From: an uncultured Lachnospiraceae bacterium
GTDB lineage: Bacteria; Bacillota; Clostridia; Lachnospirales; Lachnospiraceae
Length of the DNA stretch: 64,000 bases
NCBI GenBank assembly: GCA_934294885.1
Contig: CAKRAK010000013.1
Span: 1-64,000 of the forward strand
Direction of reading: 5' to 3'
Shown here: positions 51,756 to 61,169 of the stretch, one piece after another
Layout: every line of letters begins with the position of its first letter
How positions within the stretch are numbered: the first letter of the stretch is position 1
The notes under the pieces: model-generated
Told to the model about the DNA's origin: nothing
Databases searched by the model: none
The model's input: the letters and a program-made list of their open reading frames with translations, nothing else
Position numbers and translations under genes: made by a program

Positions 51756-52895
51756 ATGATGAGTGACTTTATGGAATTGGAATACAAAATCCTTTTGCCT
51801 CTTGATTTGCAGATGTTTGCAAAAGATGGTGAAGGTGGAGAAAAAACTGAAGATGCGACTCAAAAGAAATTAGAGGATGTCCGTAAGGAAGGTAATGTTG
51901 CAAAAAGTAGAGAAATTGTTACGGCTGCTACCTTACTTGCATTATATGTATGCCTGCGTTTTTTGATTGGATTTGTTGGAGGACGGTTGACTCAATCCTT
52001 TGACACCTATTATAAAATGATTCCACGGATGATTCATGAAGGGATTACTATTTCTAATTTCAATAAATTATTTTTAAGCTGCTCCGTCTCCATCGGAATT
52101 GCAATATTTCCTTTTTTGTTGTCGGGATTGGTTGTTTCTGTTTTGAGTAATACGTTGCAATTTAAGTTTCGGGTAACGACAAAGCCTTTGCAGCCTAAAT
52201 TCTCGAAAATGAATCCGATTAACGGTGTGAAGAGGATGTTTTCTCTGAATACATTAATGGAGTTTGTAAAATCTATATTCAAGATTGTGCTGATTTCATA
52301 TGTTTCTTACAGTGTAATCGTGAATCATGTAGATGACATTTATTTGATTTATGATATTTCCATACAACAGGCATTGCTTTTGATGTATGATATTATATTG
52401 GAATTATTGTTGAAGATTTGCATGGTGTTCATTGTGATTGCTGCTGCTGATTTTCTGTATCAACGATGGAAATTCAGGGATGATAACAAGATGTCCAAGC
52501 AGGAGGTCAAGGATGAATACAAAAATTCAGAAGGTGATCCTCAGGTAAAGGGACAGCAAAAGCAGAGAATGAGGCAGGCTTCCCAGCGGCGTATGATGGC
52601 TGCCGTACCGGAAGCGGATGTGGTAATTACAAACCCTACCCATTTTGCGGTTGCCCTGTCTTACAAATCCGGTGAACATACAGCTCCCGTTGTTGTTGCC
52701 AAGGGTGCTGATTTTATGGCCGGAAGAATAAAGGAAATTGCGAAAGAAAATCAGGTGGATATTGTTGAGAACAAACCGCTTGCACGTATGTTATATTACA
52801 ATGTTGATGTAGATGCGGAGATTCCACCGGAACTATATCAGGCGGTTGCAGAAGTGCTTGCTTATGTTTATCAGCTCCATAACAAGGTTGGCTGA
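51756..52895 (+). CDS. flhB: Flagellar export switch protein FlhB
   Basis: FlhB sets the substrate specificity of export and cleaves itself. The 379-residue protein has the N-terminal GEKTEDATQKKLEDVRKEG motif, four membrane helices and the cytoplasmic domain with the autocleavage motif NPTH at N293. A 15-20 residue N-terminal leader (LPLDLQMFA) is usual in Clostridia. Several close ATG codons make the exact start uncertain; the first, at 51756, is used. Confidence 0.95.
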   Translation: MMSDFMELEYKILLPLDLQMFAKDGEGGEKTEDATQKKLEDVRKEGNVAKSREIVTAATLLALYVCLRFLIGFVGGRLTQSFDTYYKMIPRMIHEGITISNFNKLFLSCSVSIGIAIFPFLLSGLVVSVLSNTLQFKFRVTTKPLQPKFSKMNPINGVKRMFSLNTLMEFVKSIFKIVLISYVSYSVIVNHVDDIYLIYDISIQQALLLMYDIILELLLKICMVFIVIAAADFLYQRWKFRDDNKMSKQEVKDEYKNSEGDPQVKGQQKQRMRQASQRRMMAAVPEADVVITNPTHFAVALSYKSGEHTAPVVVAKGADFMAGRIKEIAKENQVDIVENKPLARMLYYNVDVDAEIPPELYQAVAEVLAYVYQLHNKVG

Positions 52896-52921
52896 TATTA
52901 AGAACAAACGAATGTCTTATG

Positions 52922-52947
52922 ATTTTATCATGGGATATCGATAAAAT
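52922..52947. other. Hairpin between flhB and flhA
   Basis: ATTTTATC (52922-52929) and GATAAAAT (52940-52947) are perfect 8-bp arms with a 10-base loop. There is no T-run on either side long enough for a terminator. It lies 25 bases before the flhA GTG. Confidence 0.35.
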
Positions 52948-52971
52948 ATACTTGGATTGGAGGCGTGAAAA

Positions 52972-55038
52972 GTGAATAAAATAACATTTCGTGGCGATGT
53001 TTTCATTGGTTTATACTTATTGGCTGCGGTAATCTTTTTCATTATTCCCATTCCATCTATTTTATTGGACGTTTTGATTACATTTAACTTGATGGTGGCT
53101 TTGATTGTGTTATTTAACTGCTTGTTTGCAGAGGATACTCTTGCAATGTCAAGCTTCCCTACAATTCTTTTGTTTACAACCTTTTTTAGAATATCGTTAA
53201 ATGTATCATCTACCCGTCTGATTTTATTAACGGGTAAACCGGGTGTTGTCGTGGAGACCTTCGGTAACTTCGTTGGTGGTGGTAACCTTGTCATTGGTGC
53301 CATTATCTTTATTGTTTTGGTTATTATTCAGATGGTTGTTATCAATAAAGGTTCAGAACGTGTATCTGAAGTAACTGCACGTTTCACCTTGGATGCGATG
53401 CCAGGAAAACAGATGGCGATTGATGCAGATTTGAATACCGGAGCTATTACCGATAAAGAGGCTATGGGACGACGGGAAAAGATTCAACAGGAAGCAGCCT
53501 TTTTTGGTTCCATGGATGGTGCCACGAAGTATGTTAAGGGAGATGCAACAGCAGGTCTTATTATTACCGCAATCAACCTTGTAGGTGGTATTGTTACAGG
53601 TGTTGTGATGCAGAATATGCAGCTGTCAGATGCCCTTTCCCAATACACGATTTTAACCATTGGTGACGGACTGGTTTCCCAGATTCCGTCTATGTTGATT
53701 TCTCTTGCAACAGGTATTCTTGTTACAAAGGCATCTAAGTCCAGCAATATTGGAGATATTATGATCGGTCAGCTGGTGGCTGTGCCAAAGGTTCTTTACA
53801 TGGTTGGTGGCTCTTTATGCTTTTTAGGTATTTTTACACCGTTACGAAGTGAAGGACGTATTCTGATCTATCTTGCATTTGGACTTGGAATGATTGTTAC
53901 CGGTCGCTTGCTTGCCCACAAGAACGAAGTGAAAAGTATAGAGGAAGAGGTCAAAGAAGAAGAGGTTCAGGCAGATGAGATTCGCCGTCACGAAAATGTA
54001 AATGCTTTGTTACAGGTTGATCCCATTGAATTGGAATTCGGATATGGTATTATTCCGTTAGCTGATGTGAATCAGGGTGGTGACCTGTTAGACCGTGTTG
54101 TTATGATCCGTAGACAGATTGCATTGGAATTGGGTGCAGTTGTACCGATTATTCGACTAAGAGATAATATCCAGCTGAATCCCAATCAATATATTATTAA
54201 AATAAAAGGAATTCAGGTTAGTGAGGGCGAGATTCTATTTGATCATTATATGGCAATGAATCCCGGATATGTAGAGGAAGAGATTACCGGTATTCCTACC
54301 TTTGAACCGTCATTTCATCTTCCTGCAATATGGATTACGGAGGCGCAAAGGGAAAGAGCTGAATCTATGGGATACACCGTTGTAGATCCTCCATCCATTA
54401 TAGCAACACATTTGACGGAAATTATTAAAGCACATCTCAATGAATTGTTGACACGTCAGGATGTACAGAACCTGATCAATAATGTGAAAGAATCGAATAC
54501 AACGCTGATTGACGAGCTGGTTCCGAAATTGCTTGGTGTTGGTGAAATTCAGAAGGTATTACAGAACTTGTTGGAAGAAGGTATTTCCATCCGTGATCTG
54601 GTTACCATATTTGAAACACTGGCGGATTATGCACCGACAACAAGAGATACCGACGTATTGACGGAATATGTAAGACAGCGGTTAAAGCGGGCAATTTCCA
54701 ATATATATTTCCCGGCAGGGGAAATGACAAGTGTAATTACCTTGGATCCGAAGGTTGAACAGGATATTATGAATTCCATCAAGCAGACCGAACAGGGAGC
54801 TTATATTACACTTGATCCGGCAATCACGAAGAAAATCTTGAATTCTGTTGAACGGGAGATTAAGAAGTTGGAAGATCAGGGAAAGGCACCGATTATTATT
54901 ACTTCGCCAATCGTCAGGATGTATTTCAAAAAGTTGACAAAGGATTATTTTAAGGATTTAATTGTAATATCATACAATGAAATTGAATCAGATATAGAAT
55001 TACAATCAATCGGGGTGGTGAGTGCAAATGATAATTAA
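52972..55038 (+). CDS. flhA: Flagellar export gate protein FlhA
   Basis: FlhA is the largest gate subunit, with an ion-conducting membrane part and a nonameric cytoplasmic ring that docks substrates. The 688-residue protein has eight membrane helices in the first 330 residues, including the conserved loop FPTILLFTTFFRISLNVSST and the MDGATKYVKGDA segment, then the soluble domain. It starts with GTG at 52972 after TTGGAGGCG. Length is normal. Confidence 0.96.
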   Translation: MNKITFRGDVFIGLYLLAAVIFFIIPIPSILLDVLITFNLMVALIVLFNCLFAEDTLAMSSFPTILLFTTFFRISLNVSSTRLILLTGKPGVVVETFGNFVGGGNLVIGAIIFIVLVIIQMVVINKGSERVSEVTARFTLDAMPGKQMAIDADLNTGAITDKEAMGRREKIQQEAAFFGSMDGATKYVKGDATAGLIITAINLVGGIVTGVVMQNMQLSDALSQYTILTIGDGLVSQIPSMLISLATGILVTKASKSSNIGDIMIGQLVAVPKVLYMVGGSLCFLGIFTPLRSEGRILIYLAFGLGMIVTGRLLAHKNEVKSIEEEVKEEEVQADEIRRHENVNALLQVDPIELEFGYGIIPLADVNQGGDLLDRVVMIRRQIALELGAVVPIIRLRDNIQLNPNQYIIKIKGIQVSEGEILFDHYMAMNPGYVEEEITGIPTFEPSFHLPAIWITEAQRERAESMGYTVVDPPSIIATHLTEIIKAHLNELLTRQDVQNLINNVKESNTTLIDELVPKLLGVGEIQKVLQNLLEEGISIRDLVTIFETLADYAPTTRDTDVLTEYVRQRLKRAISNIYFPAGEMTSVITLDPKVEQDIMNSIKQTEQGAYITLDPAITKKILNSVEREIKKLEDQGKAPIIITSPIVRMYFKKLTKDYFKDLIVISYNEIESDIELQSIGVVSANDN

Positions 55039-56341
55039 AAAATTTCAGGCATATTCGGAAAATGAGGCAATCTTACAGGCAAAGGATGATTTAGGAAAAG
55101 ATGCCATTATTATGAATATAAAAACCATTAAACCAAAAGGAATCTTCAAGTTTTTCAGAAAGACAAAGGTGGAGGTGACGGCAGCGGTAGATGAGGTAAC
55201 ACAAAAAAATCCTGTATCGGAACCTAAAAGAGAATCAAAGACAACAACTCAATTTAATGCAACTATTGATGAAAAATTACATCCTGAGACAGTAAAGGAA
55301 ACGACACAGGAACAGGAAGCAAAAGAGTTAGAAGAAAAATTAAACAGTCTGGCTATGCTGTTGGAACAGCAGTTGGAAAATCAAAAAAATACATCCGATA
55401 ACAAGGAGAAAACTTTCCCTAAAAAAGATTCCGATAAGAACACTTCATCGGATATAAAGACTGATACAAGTACAGAGGATGCCAAAGAGGTAGTTGAGGC
55501 TGATGAAAAGAAAGAAAAGAATTCATTCAAAAACAAATCCATTGATCTGATTATAGAACAGTTGACAAATAATGAGGTTTCTTATCATTATGCGAAGCAG
55601 ATTATGGATGAGATAACCCATTCCGGAAATATCAGAACATTAGATGATATGCTTTCCTGTGTTTACCAGAAAATCATACTAAAGCTTGGACAGACCCAGA
55701 CGATTCAGTATGAAAAGGAGGATAAAAATCCTAAGGTTATTTTTTTCATAGGTCCTACCGGTGTCGGTAAAACAACGACCATAGCAAAGCTATCGTCTAA
55801 GCTTATATTGGAGGAAAAGAAGAATATTGTTATCTTTACTTCCGATACCTACCGGATTGCAGCAGTGGAGCAGATAAAAACTTATGCCAATATTTTATCC
55901 ATTCCTGTGGAAGTAATCTATGAGGCAAAGGAACTGGATAAGATGCTTCCAAAGTATAAGGACTATGATTATATTCTGATGGATACCGCAGGACGTTCTC
56001 ATAAGAATAAAGAACAGGTTGATGATTTGAAAACTATTTTTCCATATTTTGAGAAATATAGTGTCTTAACCTATCTTGTTTTGAGTGCAACAACAAAATA
56101 TAAAGACCTTAAGAAAATCACTGCGTTATACAGTGACATTTCAGAGTACAGTCTGATATTTACAAAGTTGGATGAGACAGATGCTCTTGGTAATATTTTG
56201 AATATTAAATTGGATACAGGAAAATCTCTATCGTATATTTCTTATGGACAAAATGTTCCGGAAGATATTGAAGTGATGAATCCACAAGTAATCGCTAAAC
56301 AATTATTAGGAGGAGGCGATGGTTATGGATCAGGCAGATAA
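55028..56341 (+). CDS. flhF: Flagellar placement GTPase FlhF
   Basis: FlhF is an SRP-type GTPase that fixes flagellar number and position. The 437-residue protein has an N-terminal basic B domain, a long acidic, Lys/Glu-rich linker (about residues 55-180), an N domain and the G domain with P-loop GPTGVGKT at residues 242-249 and DTAGRSHKN. The start is the ATG at 55028 after GGGTGGTGAG. It overlaps flhG by 17 bases, in line with their paired function. Confidence 0.95.
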   Translation: MIIKKFQAYSENEAILQAKDDLGKDAIIMNIKTIKPKGIFKFFRKTKVEVTAAVDEVTQKNPVSEPKRESKTTTQFNATIDEKLHPETVKETTQEQEAKELEEKLNSLAMLLEQQLENQKNTSDNKEKTFPKKDSDKNTSSDIKTDTSTEDAKEVVEADEKKEKNSFKNKSIDLIIEQLTNNEVSYHYAKQIMDEITHSGNIRTLDDMLSCVYQKIILKLGQTQTIQYEKEDKNPKVIFFIGPTGVGKTTTIAKLSSKLILEEKKNIVIFTSDTYRIAAVEQIKTYANILSIPVEVIYEAKELDKMLPKYKDYDYILMDTAGRSHKNKEQVDDLKTIFPYFEKYSVLTYLVLSATTKYKDLKKITALYSDISEYSLIFTKLDETDALGNILNIKLDTGKSLSYISYGQNVPEDIEVMNPQVIAKQLLGGGDGYGSGR

Positions 56342-57203
56342 GCTACGAAAAAAGGTGGAGATGCTGAAGGTGCAGGCACCGGCTGCCCGGGTAATTGCGG
56401 TTACCAGCGGAAAGGGTGGTGTGGGTAAAACCAGTATTTCCGTAAACCTTGCTTTGCAGTTTCGGGCGCAAGGAAAAAAAGTTGTTGTTTTGGACGCGGA
56501 TTTTGGACTTGCCAATGTGGAAATTATGTTGGGAATCCGCCCGCAGTACAATCTTGCAGATTTGGTATTTCATAATAAAGAAATAAATGATATTATTACA
56601 GAAGGACCGAATGGAATCGGCTTTATTTCCGGTGGCTCCGGAGTTCAGGACTTGGTTAATTTAGATAAGGAGCATATCAAAAAACTGATTACAAAGCTTG
56701 TGAAATTAGACAGCATGTACGATATTATAATTATCGATACCGGAGCAGGAATCGCAGATTCTGTTATTGAATTTGTTTTAAGCTCCCCGGAAGTATTGTT
56801 GGTCGTAACGCCGGAACCGACTTCCATTACGGATGCATATTCTCTTTTAAAAGCCGTGAATCGAAAAAAAGAATTTAAGAGAGAGGAAAAGGCTATTAAA
56901 GTCATTACGAACAGAGTATCCGATTCAGATGAGGGAAAAGAAATATTTGATAAGATAAGTATTGTTGTTTCCAAATTTTTGAATATTAATATGGAATATT
57001 TGGGCTATATTCCATATGACAAACGAATTGCTCATGCGGTAATGGAACAAAAACCGATTTCAATCAGCCTGCCTGACAGTGATGCATCCATTCGTTTTCA
57101 AAACATTTGTGAAAGACTGCTGGATATTCCGGTCAGCGAAGAGAGAAACGGAATTGCCAAGGTACTATTAAGTTTTATAAAATCCAAAAAAAATAATAGG
57201 TAG
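56325..57203 (+). CDS. flhG: MinD-like ATPase FlhG (YlxH)
   Basis: FlhG regulates FlhF and C-ring assembly. The 292-residue protein has the deviant Walker A KGGVGKT ending at residue 36, LDADFGLANVEIMLG and the N-terminal DQAxxLR motif (DQADKLRKKV) that activates the FlhF GTPase. A C-terminal basic amphipathic helix (VLLSFIKSKKNN) fits membrane binding. The start is the ATG at 56325, 8 bases after AGGAGG; an ATG at 56319 is too close to it. Confidence 0.95.
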   Translation: MDQADKLRKKVEMLKVQAPAARVIAVTSGKGGVGKTSISVNLALQFRAQGKKVVVLDADFGLANVEIMLGIRPQYNLADLVFHNKEINDIITEGPNGIGFISGGSGVQDLVNLDKEHIKKLITKLVKLDSMYDIIIIDTGAGIADSVIEFVLSSPEVLLVVTPEPTSITDAYSLLKAVNRKKEFKREEKAIKVITNRVSDSDEGKEIFDKISIVVSKFLNINMEYLGYIPYDKRIAHAVMEQKPISISLPDSDASIRFQNICERLLDIPVSEERNGIAKVLLSFIKSKKNNR

Positions 57204-57208
57204 AAGTT

Positions 57209-57943
57209 ATGGACGAAAGAATAAATATCGGTGATAAAATTGATATAGAGAAAATTGAGACGAGGCTCAGTGTTGACCCGGATCGAAAGCTACAGGTATA
57301 TGGAAGTCAGGTTTTAGATGAAGGACCAAACGATTCTATGTATGTTACGATGCCGATTCATGAAGGTAAGATTATACCGTTATCGGTGGGACAGGAATTG
57401 AATGTAACTTTTTTTTCCAAGTCGGGATTGTTACAGAGTAGAGCGGTGGTAATCGGCAGGTTTAAAAAGGGAACTCTGTTTTTGATGGAGATTGAGTTAT
57501 TAACACCGTTAAAAAAGATACAACGCCGGGAATTTTTTCGGTTTCCATGTAGGATTCCTTTACAATATCGCCTGGTAGATGAATCAGAAAAAAATAAAAT
57601 CGAACTGGAGGAAGAATTTGTTCTGGATGAAGAGAATTTGGAATGGAAAAATGGTGTCATACTGGATTTAAGTGGGGGTGGTGTCCGGTTTGTTTCTACT
57701 TTTTCGGAAACAAAAGGTACTGTTATGGAGGTTCGTTTCGAAATTACCATAGGTGAAGAGACAGAATATATGTATTCTTACGGAAAGCTTTTAAGATCGG
57801 AAAAAAATCCAAATAAAAACACATTATTCGATCATCGTGTTGAATTCTGGAGCTTGGAGAATGAAATGAGAGAAAAAATCATTCGTTTCATTTTTGAGGA
57901 ACAACGGAGAAATCGTTCCAGACAGTTGGGAAATGATGTGTAA
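57209..57943 (+). CDS. PilZ-domain flagellar brake protein (YcgR/YpfA type)
   Basis: YcgR proteins slow the motor when bound to cyclic di-GMP. The 244-residue protein has an N-terminal YcgR-like beta domain (about residues 5-100) and a C-terminal PilZ domain with both binding motifs: RREFFR (R-x-x-x-R) and DLSGGGVRF (D-x-S-x-x-G). c-di-GMP binding is thus likely. It is the last gene before the second internal terminator of the cluster. Confidence 0.92.
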   Translation: MDERINIGDKIDIEKIETRLSVDPDRKLQVYGSQVLDEGPNDSMYVTMPIHEGKIIPLSVGQELNVTFFSKSGLLQSRAVVIGRFKKGTLFLMEIELLTPLKKIQRREFFRFPCRIPLQYRLVDESEKNKIELEEEFVLDEENLEWKNGVILDLSGGGVRFVSTFSETKGTVMEVRFEITIGEETEYMYSYGKLLRSEKNPNKNTLFDHRVEFWSLENEMREKIIRFIFEEQRRNRSRQLGNDV

Positions 57944-57953
57944 CCACATTTTT

Positions 57954-57988
57954 AAATACCGGATCCTTTGATTCGGTATTTATTTTTT
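57954..57988 (+). terminator. Intrinsic terminator after the PilZ gene
   Basis: AAATACCG (57954-57961) and CGGTATTT (57974-57981) pair over 8 bp, extended weakly inward, and six T residues end at 57988. It separates the flagellar genes from the chemotaxis segment. Confidence 0.82.
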
Positions 57989-58026
57989 GAAAAGATGTTA
58001 TTATACACGTATGTGTTGAAAACTTT

Positions 58027-58035
58027 TGCTATAAT
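58027..58035 (+). promoter_or_regulatory. Candidate extended -10 promoter of the che segment
   Basis: TGCTATAAT is a strong extended -10 element (TATAAT at 58030-58035). No -35 at the proper distance is seen. It lies 20 bases before the cheB start and just after the terminator, where a promoter is needed. Confidence 0.55.
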
Positions 58036-58054
58036 AAAAAATGGAGTGATTAAA

Positions 58055-58639
58055 ATGTCTGATAAATTAGTTTTGATTGCCTGTTCTACAGGTGGACCGA
58101 ATGCTTTAGGTGTTTTAATTCCTACACTTCTTGAACGTTTAGATGCACCGGTTGTTGTGATTCAGCATATACCTAAGGGCTTTACACATTCCCTTGCAAT
58201 GAGACTGGATCAGAAAAGTTCCATATCTGTTCATGAAGCATATGACGGACATGTACTGAAAAAAGGGACTGTTTACATAGCCAGAGGAGGAACCCATCTG
58301 AAGCTTCACCAAAAATCAAATGGTGATCTGTATTTTGAAGAAGATGATTCCGAACCGATAGGCGGACTGAAACCATGTGCCAATATAACCTTTCAAAGTG
58401 CGGCAGGGTTGAATTTATCGTTGGTGTGTTGTGTAGTTTTGACCGGAATGGGTTCAGATGGCTATATGGGAATTAAAGCGTTGAATGCAAAACAGAATGT
58501 GTATACGATTGCACAGTCAAAAGAAACATGCGTTGTATATGGAATGCCAAAGGTGATTACCTATCATGATATGGCTGACATAATTTTACCGATTGATAAG
58601 ATTGGTAATGAAATAAATAATATAGTGGGGGTGTTTTAG
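58055..58639 (+). CDS. cheB: CheB methylesterase domain protein lacking a receiver domain
   Basis: CheB removes methyl groups from chemoreceptors during adaptation. This 194-residue protein consists only of the catalytic domain: Ser11 in ACSTGGP, His38 in IQHIPKGF and Asp135 in TGMGSDGY form the triad. The usual N-terminal receiver domain, through which CheA activates CheB, is absent; the upstream frame holds a terminator and promoter and no receiver. The ATG at 58055 follows TGGAGTGAT. No cheR is in the window. Confidence 0.92.
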   Translation: MSDKLVLIACSTGGPNALGVLIPTLLERLDAPVVVIQHIPKGFTHSLAMRLDQKSSISVHEAYDGHVLKKGTVYIARGGTHLKLHQKSNGDLYFEEDDSEPIGGLKPCANITFQSAAGLNLSLVCCVVLTGMGSDGYMGIKALNAKQNVYTIAQSKETCVVYGMPKVITYHDMADIILPIDKIGNEINNIVGVF

Positions 58640-58640
58640 T

Positions 58641-60695
58641 ATGGATTTGAGTCAATATCTTGAAGTATTTATTGATGAAACAAAAGAACATTTGCAAACA
58701 TTGAATGATCAGGTGTTAATATTAGAGGAAGAACCGGATAATATTGATACCATTAACGAAATTTTCCGGGCTGCTCATTCTTTAAAGGGTATGGCAGGAA
58801 CTATGGGCTTCAAGCGTATGCAGCGTTTAACCCATGATATGGAGAATGTGTTCTCAACAATCCGTGACGGAAAGATGAATGTAACACCGGATTTGGTTGA
58901 TGTTGTATTCAAATGTCTGGATGCCATTGAAGAATATTTAGATTGCATTATCAATACTTCCGATGAAGGAGAGAATGATAACGAAGATATTATTGGTATG
59001 TTAAATGCCTGCTTAGACGGCGGTTCTGTAACTGCAAAGACTGAACCGGAACCTCAAAAGGAGGAAGCCTCTAAGGATGTTAGTGATGACGGAGACAGAG
59101 CCAAATTCAAACATATCGAAATTGCCGATTTTGAAAAAAATGCGATTTCAGAAGCAAAAGCTCAGAATAAAAATGTTTTCGGTGCAACGGTTTATATTGA
59201 TGAAAACTGTATTTTAAAGGCGGCCAGAGCATTTCTTGTATTCAAAGGCATTGAAGGTGTAGGAGAGATTATCAAATCTGTACCGGTTGTTCAGGATATT
59301 GAGGATGAAAAATTTGATTTTGATTTTTCTATGATTATCATTTCCGACAAATCTATCGAGGATGTAAAGAAAACAATCATGAATGTATCGGAAATCAAAG
59401 ATGTTGTGATTGAAGACTTTGATGTATCTGATGACATAAAGGTTGTAAGCTCTGTTCAGAAGGAAGAGGAACCGAAGAAGGAAGTAAAGGAAGAGACGAA
59501 GAAAAAGACAACCCCTGCAAAGACCGGTAAGGCGGTTGCAAACCGTTCCGTTCGTGTGGATATTGAGAAGCTTGATATCCTGATGAATTTAGTCAGTGAG
59601 TTGATTATTGCAAAGAATGGTCTTGTTTCTGTAAGTAATCAGGAAGACAGCAAGACATCTATGCAAAGCTTTAATGAACAGATTGAATATCTGGAACGAA
59701 TTACGACAAATTTACATGAGTCTGTTATGAAAGTCAGAATGGTGCCGATTGAAAGCGTTGTAAACCGTTTTCCTCGTATGATTCGTGACTTAGCTAAAAA
59801 ATTAGGAAAAGAAATGGAACTGATCATGACCGGTGAAGATACCGAATTGGATCGTACGGTTATTGATGAAATTGGCGATCCATTGATGCATATGTTACGT
59901 AATTCCGCTGACCATGGCCTGGAATCTACCATTGACCGATTAAAGCTGGGCAAACCACAGGTTGGTACCATTCAGTTGAACGCATATCAGGAAGGTAATA
60001 ATGTTATCATTGATGTAATTGATGATGGTGCCGGAATTGATGTAGAAAAGGTCAAAGCTTCTGCAATTAATAAGGGACAGATTACAGAGGAACAGGCTGA
60101 AATGATGTCAGAGAAGGAAGCAATCGATCTTTTGTTCCGTCCTGCATTTTCAACGGCGGAAAAAATTACCGATGTATCCGGCAGGGGTGTTGGACTGGAT
60201 GTTGTTAAGAATAAGATTGAAGGTCTTGGCGGTGATGTAGAAGTTTCAACCAAATTGGGAGAGGGAACTAAATTTACCGTTCGTCTTCCTTTGACCCTTG
60301 CGATTATTCAGGCATTAATGGTTGAAGTCCATTCTGAAAAATATGCAATTCCTTTGAATTCTATTGAGACGATAGAGGATGTTATGGCAAGTGATATCAA
60401 ATATGTTCAGCAGAAGGAAGTAATTAATTTACGTGGTTCTGTCATTCCTCTGATTCGTCTGGATGAGATTTTGGAATGTCCTCCTAGAGAAACTGAGCCG
60501 GAAAATCTGGTCGTTGTGATTGTTAAGAAGGGTGAAAAACAAACCGGTCTTGTAATTGACAACCTGTTAGGACAGCAGGAAATCGTAATCAAGCCATTAG
60601 GTAAATACATTCATATTCATAAGATTATCAGTGGTGCTACAATTCTTGGCGATGGCGAAGTTGCGTTGATTATTGATTCAAATACATTGGTATAG
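58641..60695 (+). CDS. cheA: Chemotaxis histidine kinase CheA
   Basis: CheA phosphorylates CheY and other receivers in response to receptors. The 684-residue protein has the HPt domain with phospho-acceptor H46 (RAAHSLKGMAG), a CheY-binding P2 region (about residues 155-275), a charged linker, the dimerisation domain (about 300-365), the ATPase domain with HMLRNSADHGLE, DDGAGID and GRGVGLDVVK, and a CheW-like C-terminal domain. It follows cheB by one base. Confidence 0.96.
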   Translation: MDLSQYLEVFIDETKEHLQTLNDQVLILEEEPDNIDTINEIFRAAHSLKGMAGTMGFKRMQRLTHDMENVFSTIRDGKMNVTPDLVDVVFKCLDAIEEYLDCIINTSDEGENDNEDIIGMLNACLDGGSVTAKTEPEPQKEEASKDVSDDGDRAKFKHIEIADFEKNAISEAKAQNKNVFGATVYIDENCILKAARAFLVFKGIEGVGEIIKSVPVVQDIEDEKFDFDFSMIIISDKSIEDVKKTIMNVSEIKDVVIEDFDVSDDIKVVSSVQKEEEPKKEVKEETKKKTTPAKTGKAVANRSVRVDIEKLDILMNLVSELIIAKNGLVSVSNQEDSKTSMQSFNEQIEYLERITTNLHESVMKVRMVPIESVVNRFPRMIRDLAKKLGKEMELIMTGEDTELDRTVIDEIGDPLMHMLRNSADHGLESTIDRLKLGKPQVGTIQLNAYQEGNNVIIDVIDDGAGIDVEKVKASAINKGQITEEQAEMMSEKEAIDLLFRPAFSTAEKITDVSGRGVGLDVVKNKIEGLGGDVEVSTKLGEGTKFTVRLPLTLAIIQALMVEVHSEKYAIPLNSIETIEDVMASDIKYVQQKEVINLRGSVIPLIRLDEILECPPRETEPENLVVVIVKKGEKQTGLVIDNLLGQQEIVIKPLGKYIHIHKIISGATILGDGEVALIIDSNTLV

Positions 60696-60708
60696 GAGGT
60701 ACGGGACT

Positions 60709-61158
60709 ATGGATGAAAATACAGTTATGAATGATGCAAAACAATATATCGTTGTAAAATTAGATAACGAACAGTATGGTATTGATATTTCCTTGATTGA
60801 TAATATCGTGCGGATGCAGCAGATTACAAGAGTTCCTATGGCTCAGCCGTTTTTTTCCGGTGTAATCAATCTGCGTGGTGAAATTATTCCGGTTCTTAAC
60901 CTGCGTCTGCGTTTCGGATTGCCTTTTAAGGAGTACAGTAATACCACAAGAATTATTATTATCAAACCTGAAAGCAATGCCAAAATCGGTGTTTTGGTAG
61001 ATGAGGTAAGAGAAGTCGTTACGTTAGATGATGATGATATTGAAAAAGCAGTGTATGATGAACAGGGAATTAACCTGATTGGAGTAGGTAAATACAAGGA
61101 TTCCCTTATTTCGTTGTTAAATATTCAGGGTATTATATCTGAGTTGGATATTAATTAG
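60709..61158 (+). CDS. cheW: Chemotaxis coupling protein CheW
   Basis: CheW couples CheA to receptors. The 149-residue protein is a single CheW domain with YGIDISLIDNIVRMQ, GVINLRGEIIPVLNLR and VDEVREVVTL. The start is the ATG at 60709, 8 bases after TAGGAGGT; the longer frame runs back into cheA without homology. Confidence 0.96.
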   Translation: MDENTVMNDAKQYIVVKLDNEQYGIDISLIDNIVRMQQITRVPMAQPFFSGVINLRGEIIPVLNLRLRFGLPFKEYSNTTRIIIIKPESNAKIGVLVDEVREVVTLDDDDIEKAVYDEQGINLIGVGKYKDSLISLLNIQGIISELDIN

Positions 61159-61169
61159 GAGATATTTAT

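Noticed and set aside
52937..52944. Sigma-28-like ATCGATAA before flhA
   Set aside because: No TAAA-like -35 lies at 15 bases; the match is part of a hairpin arm.
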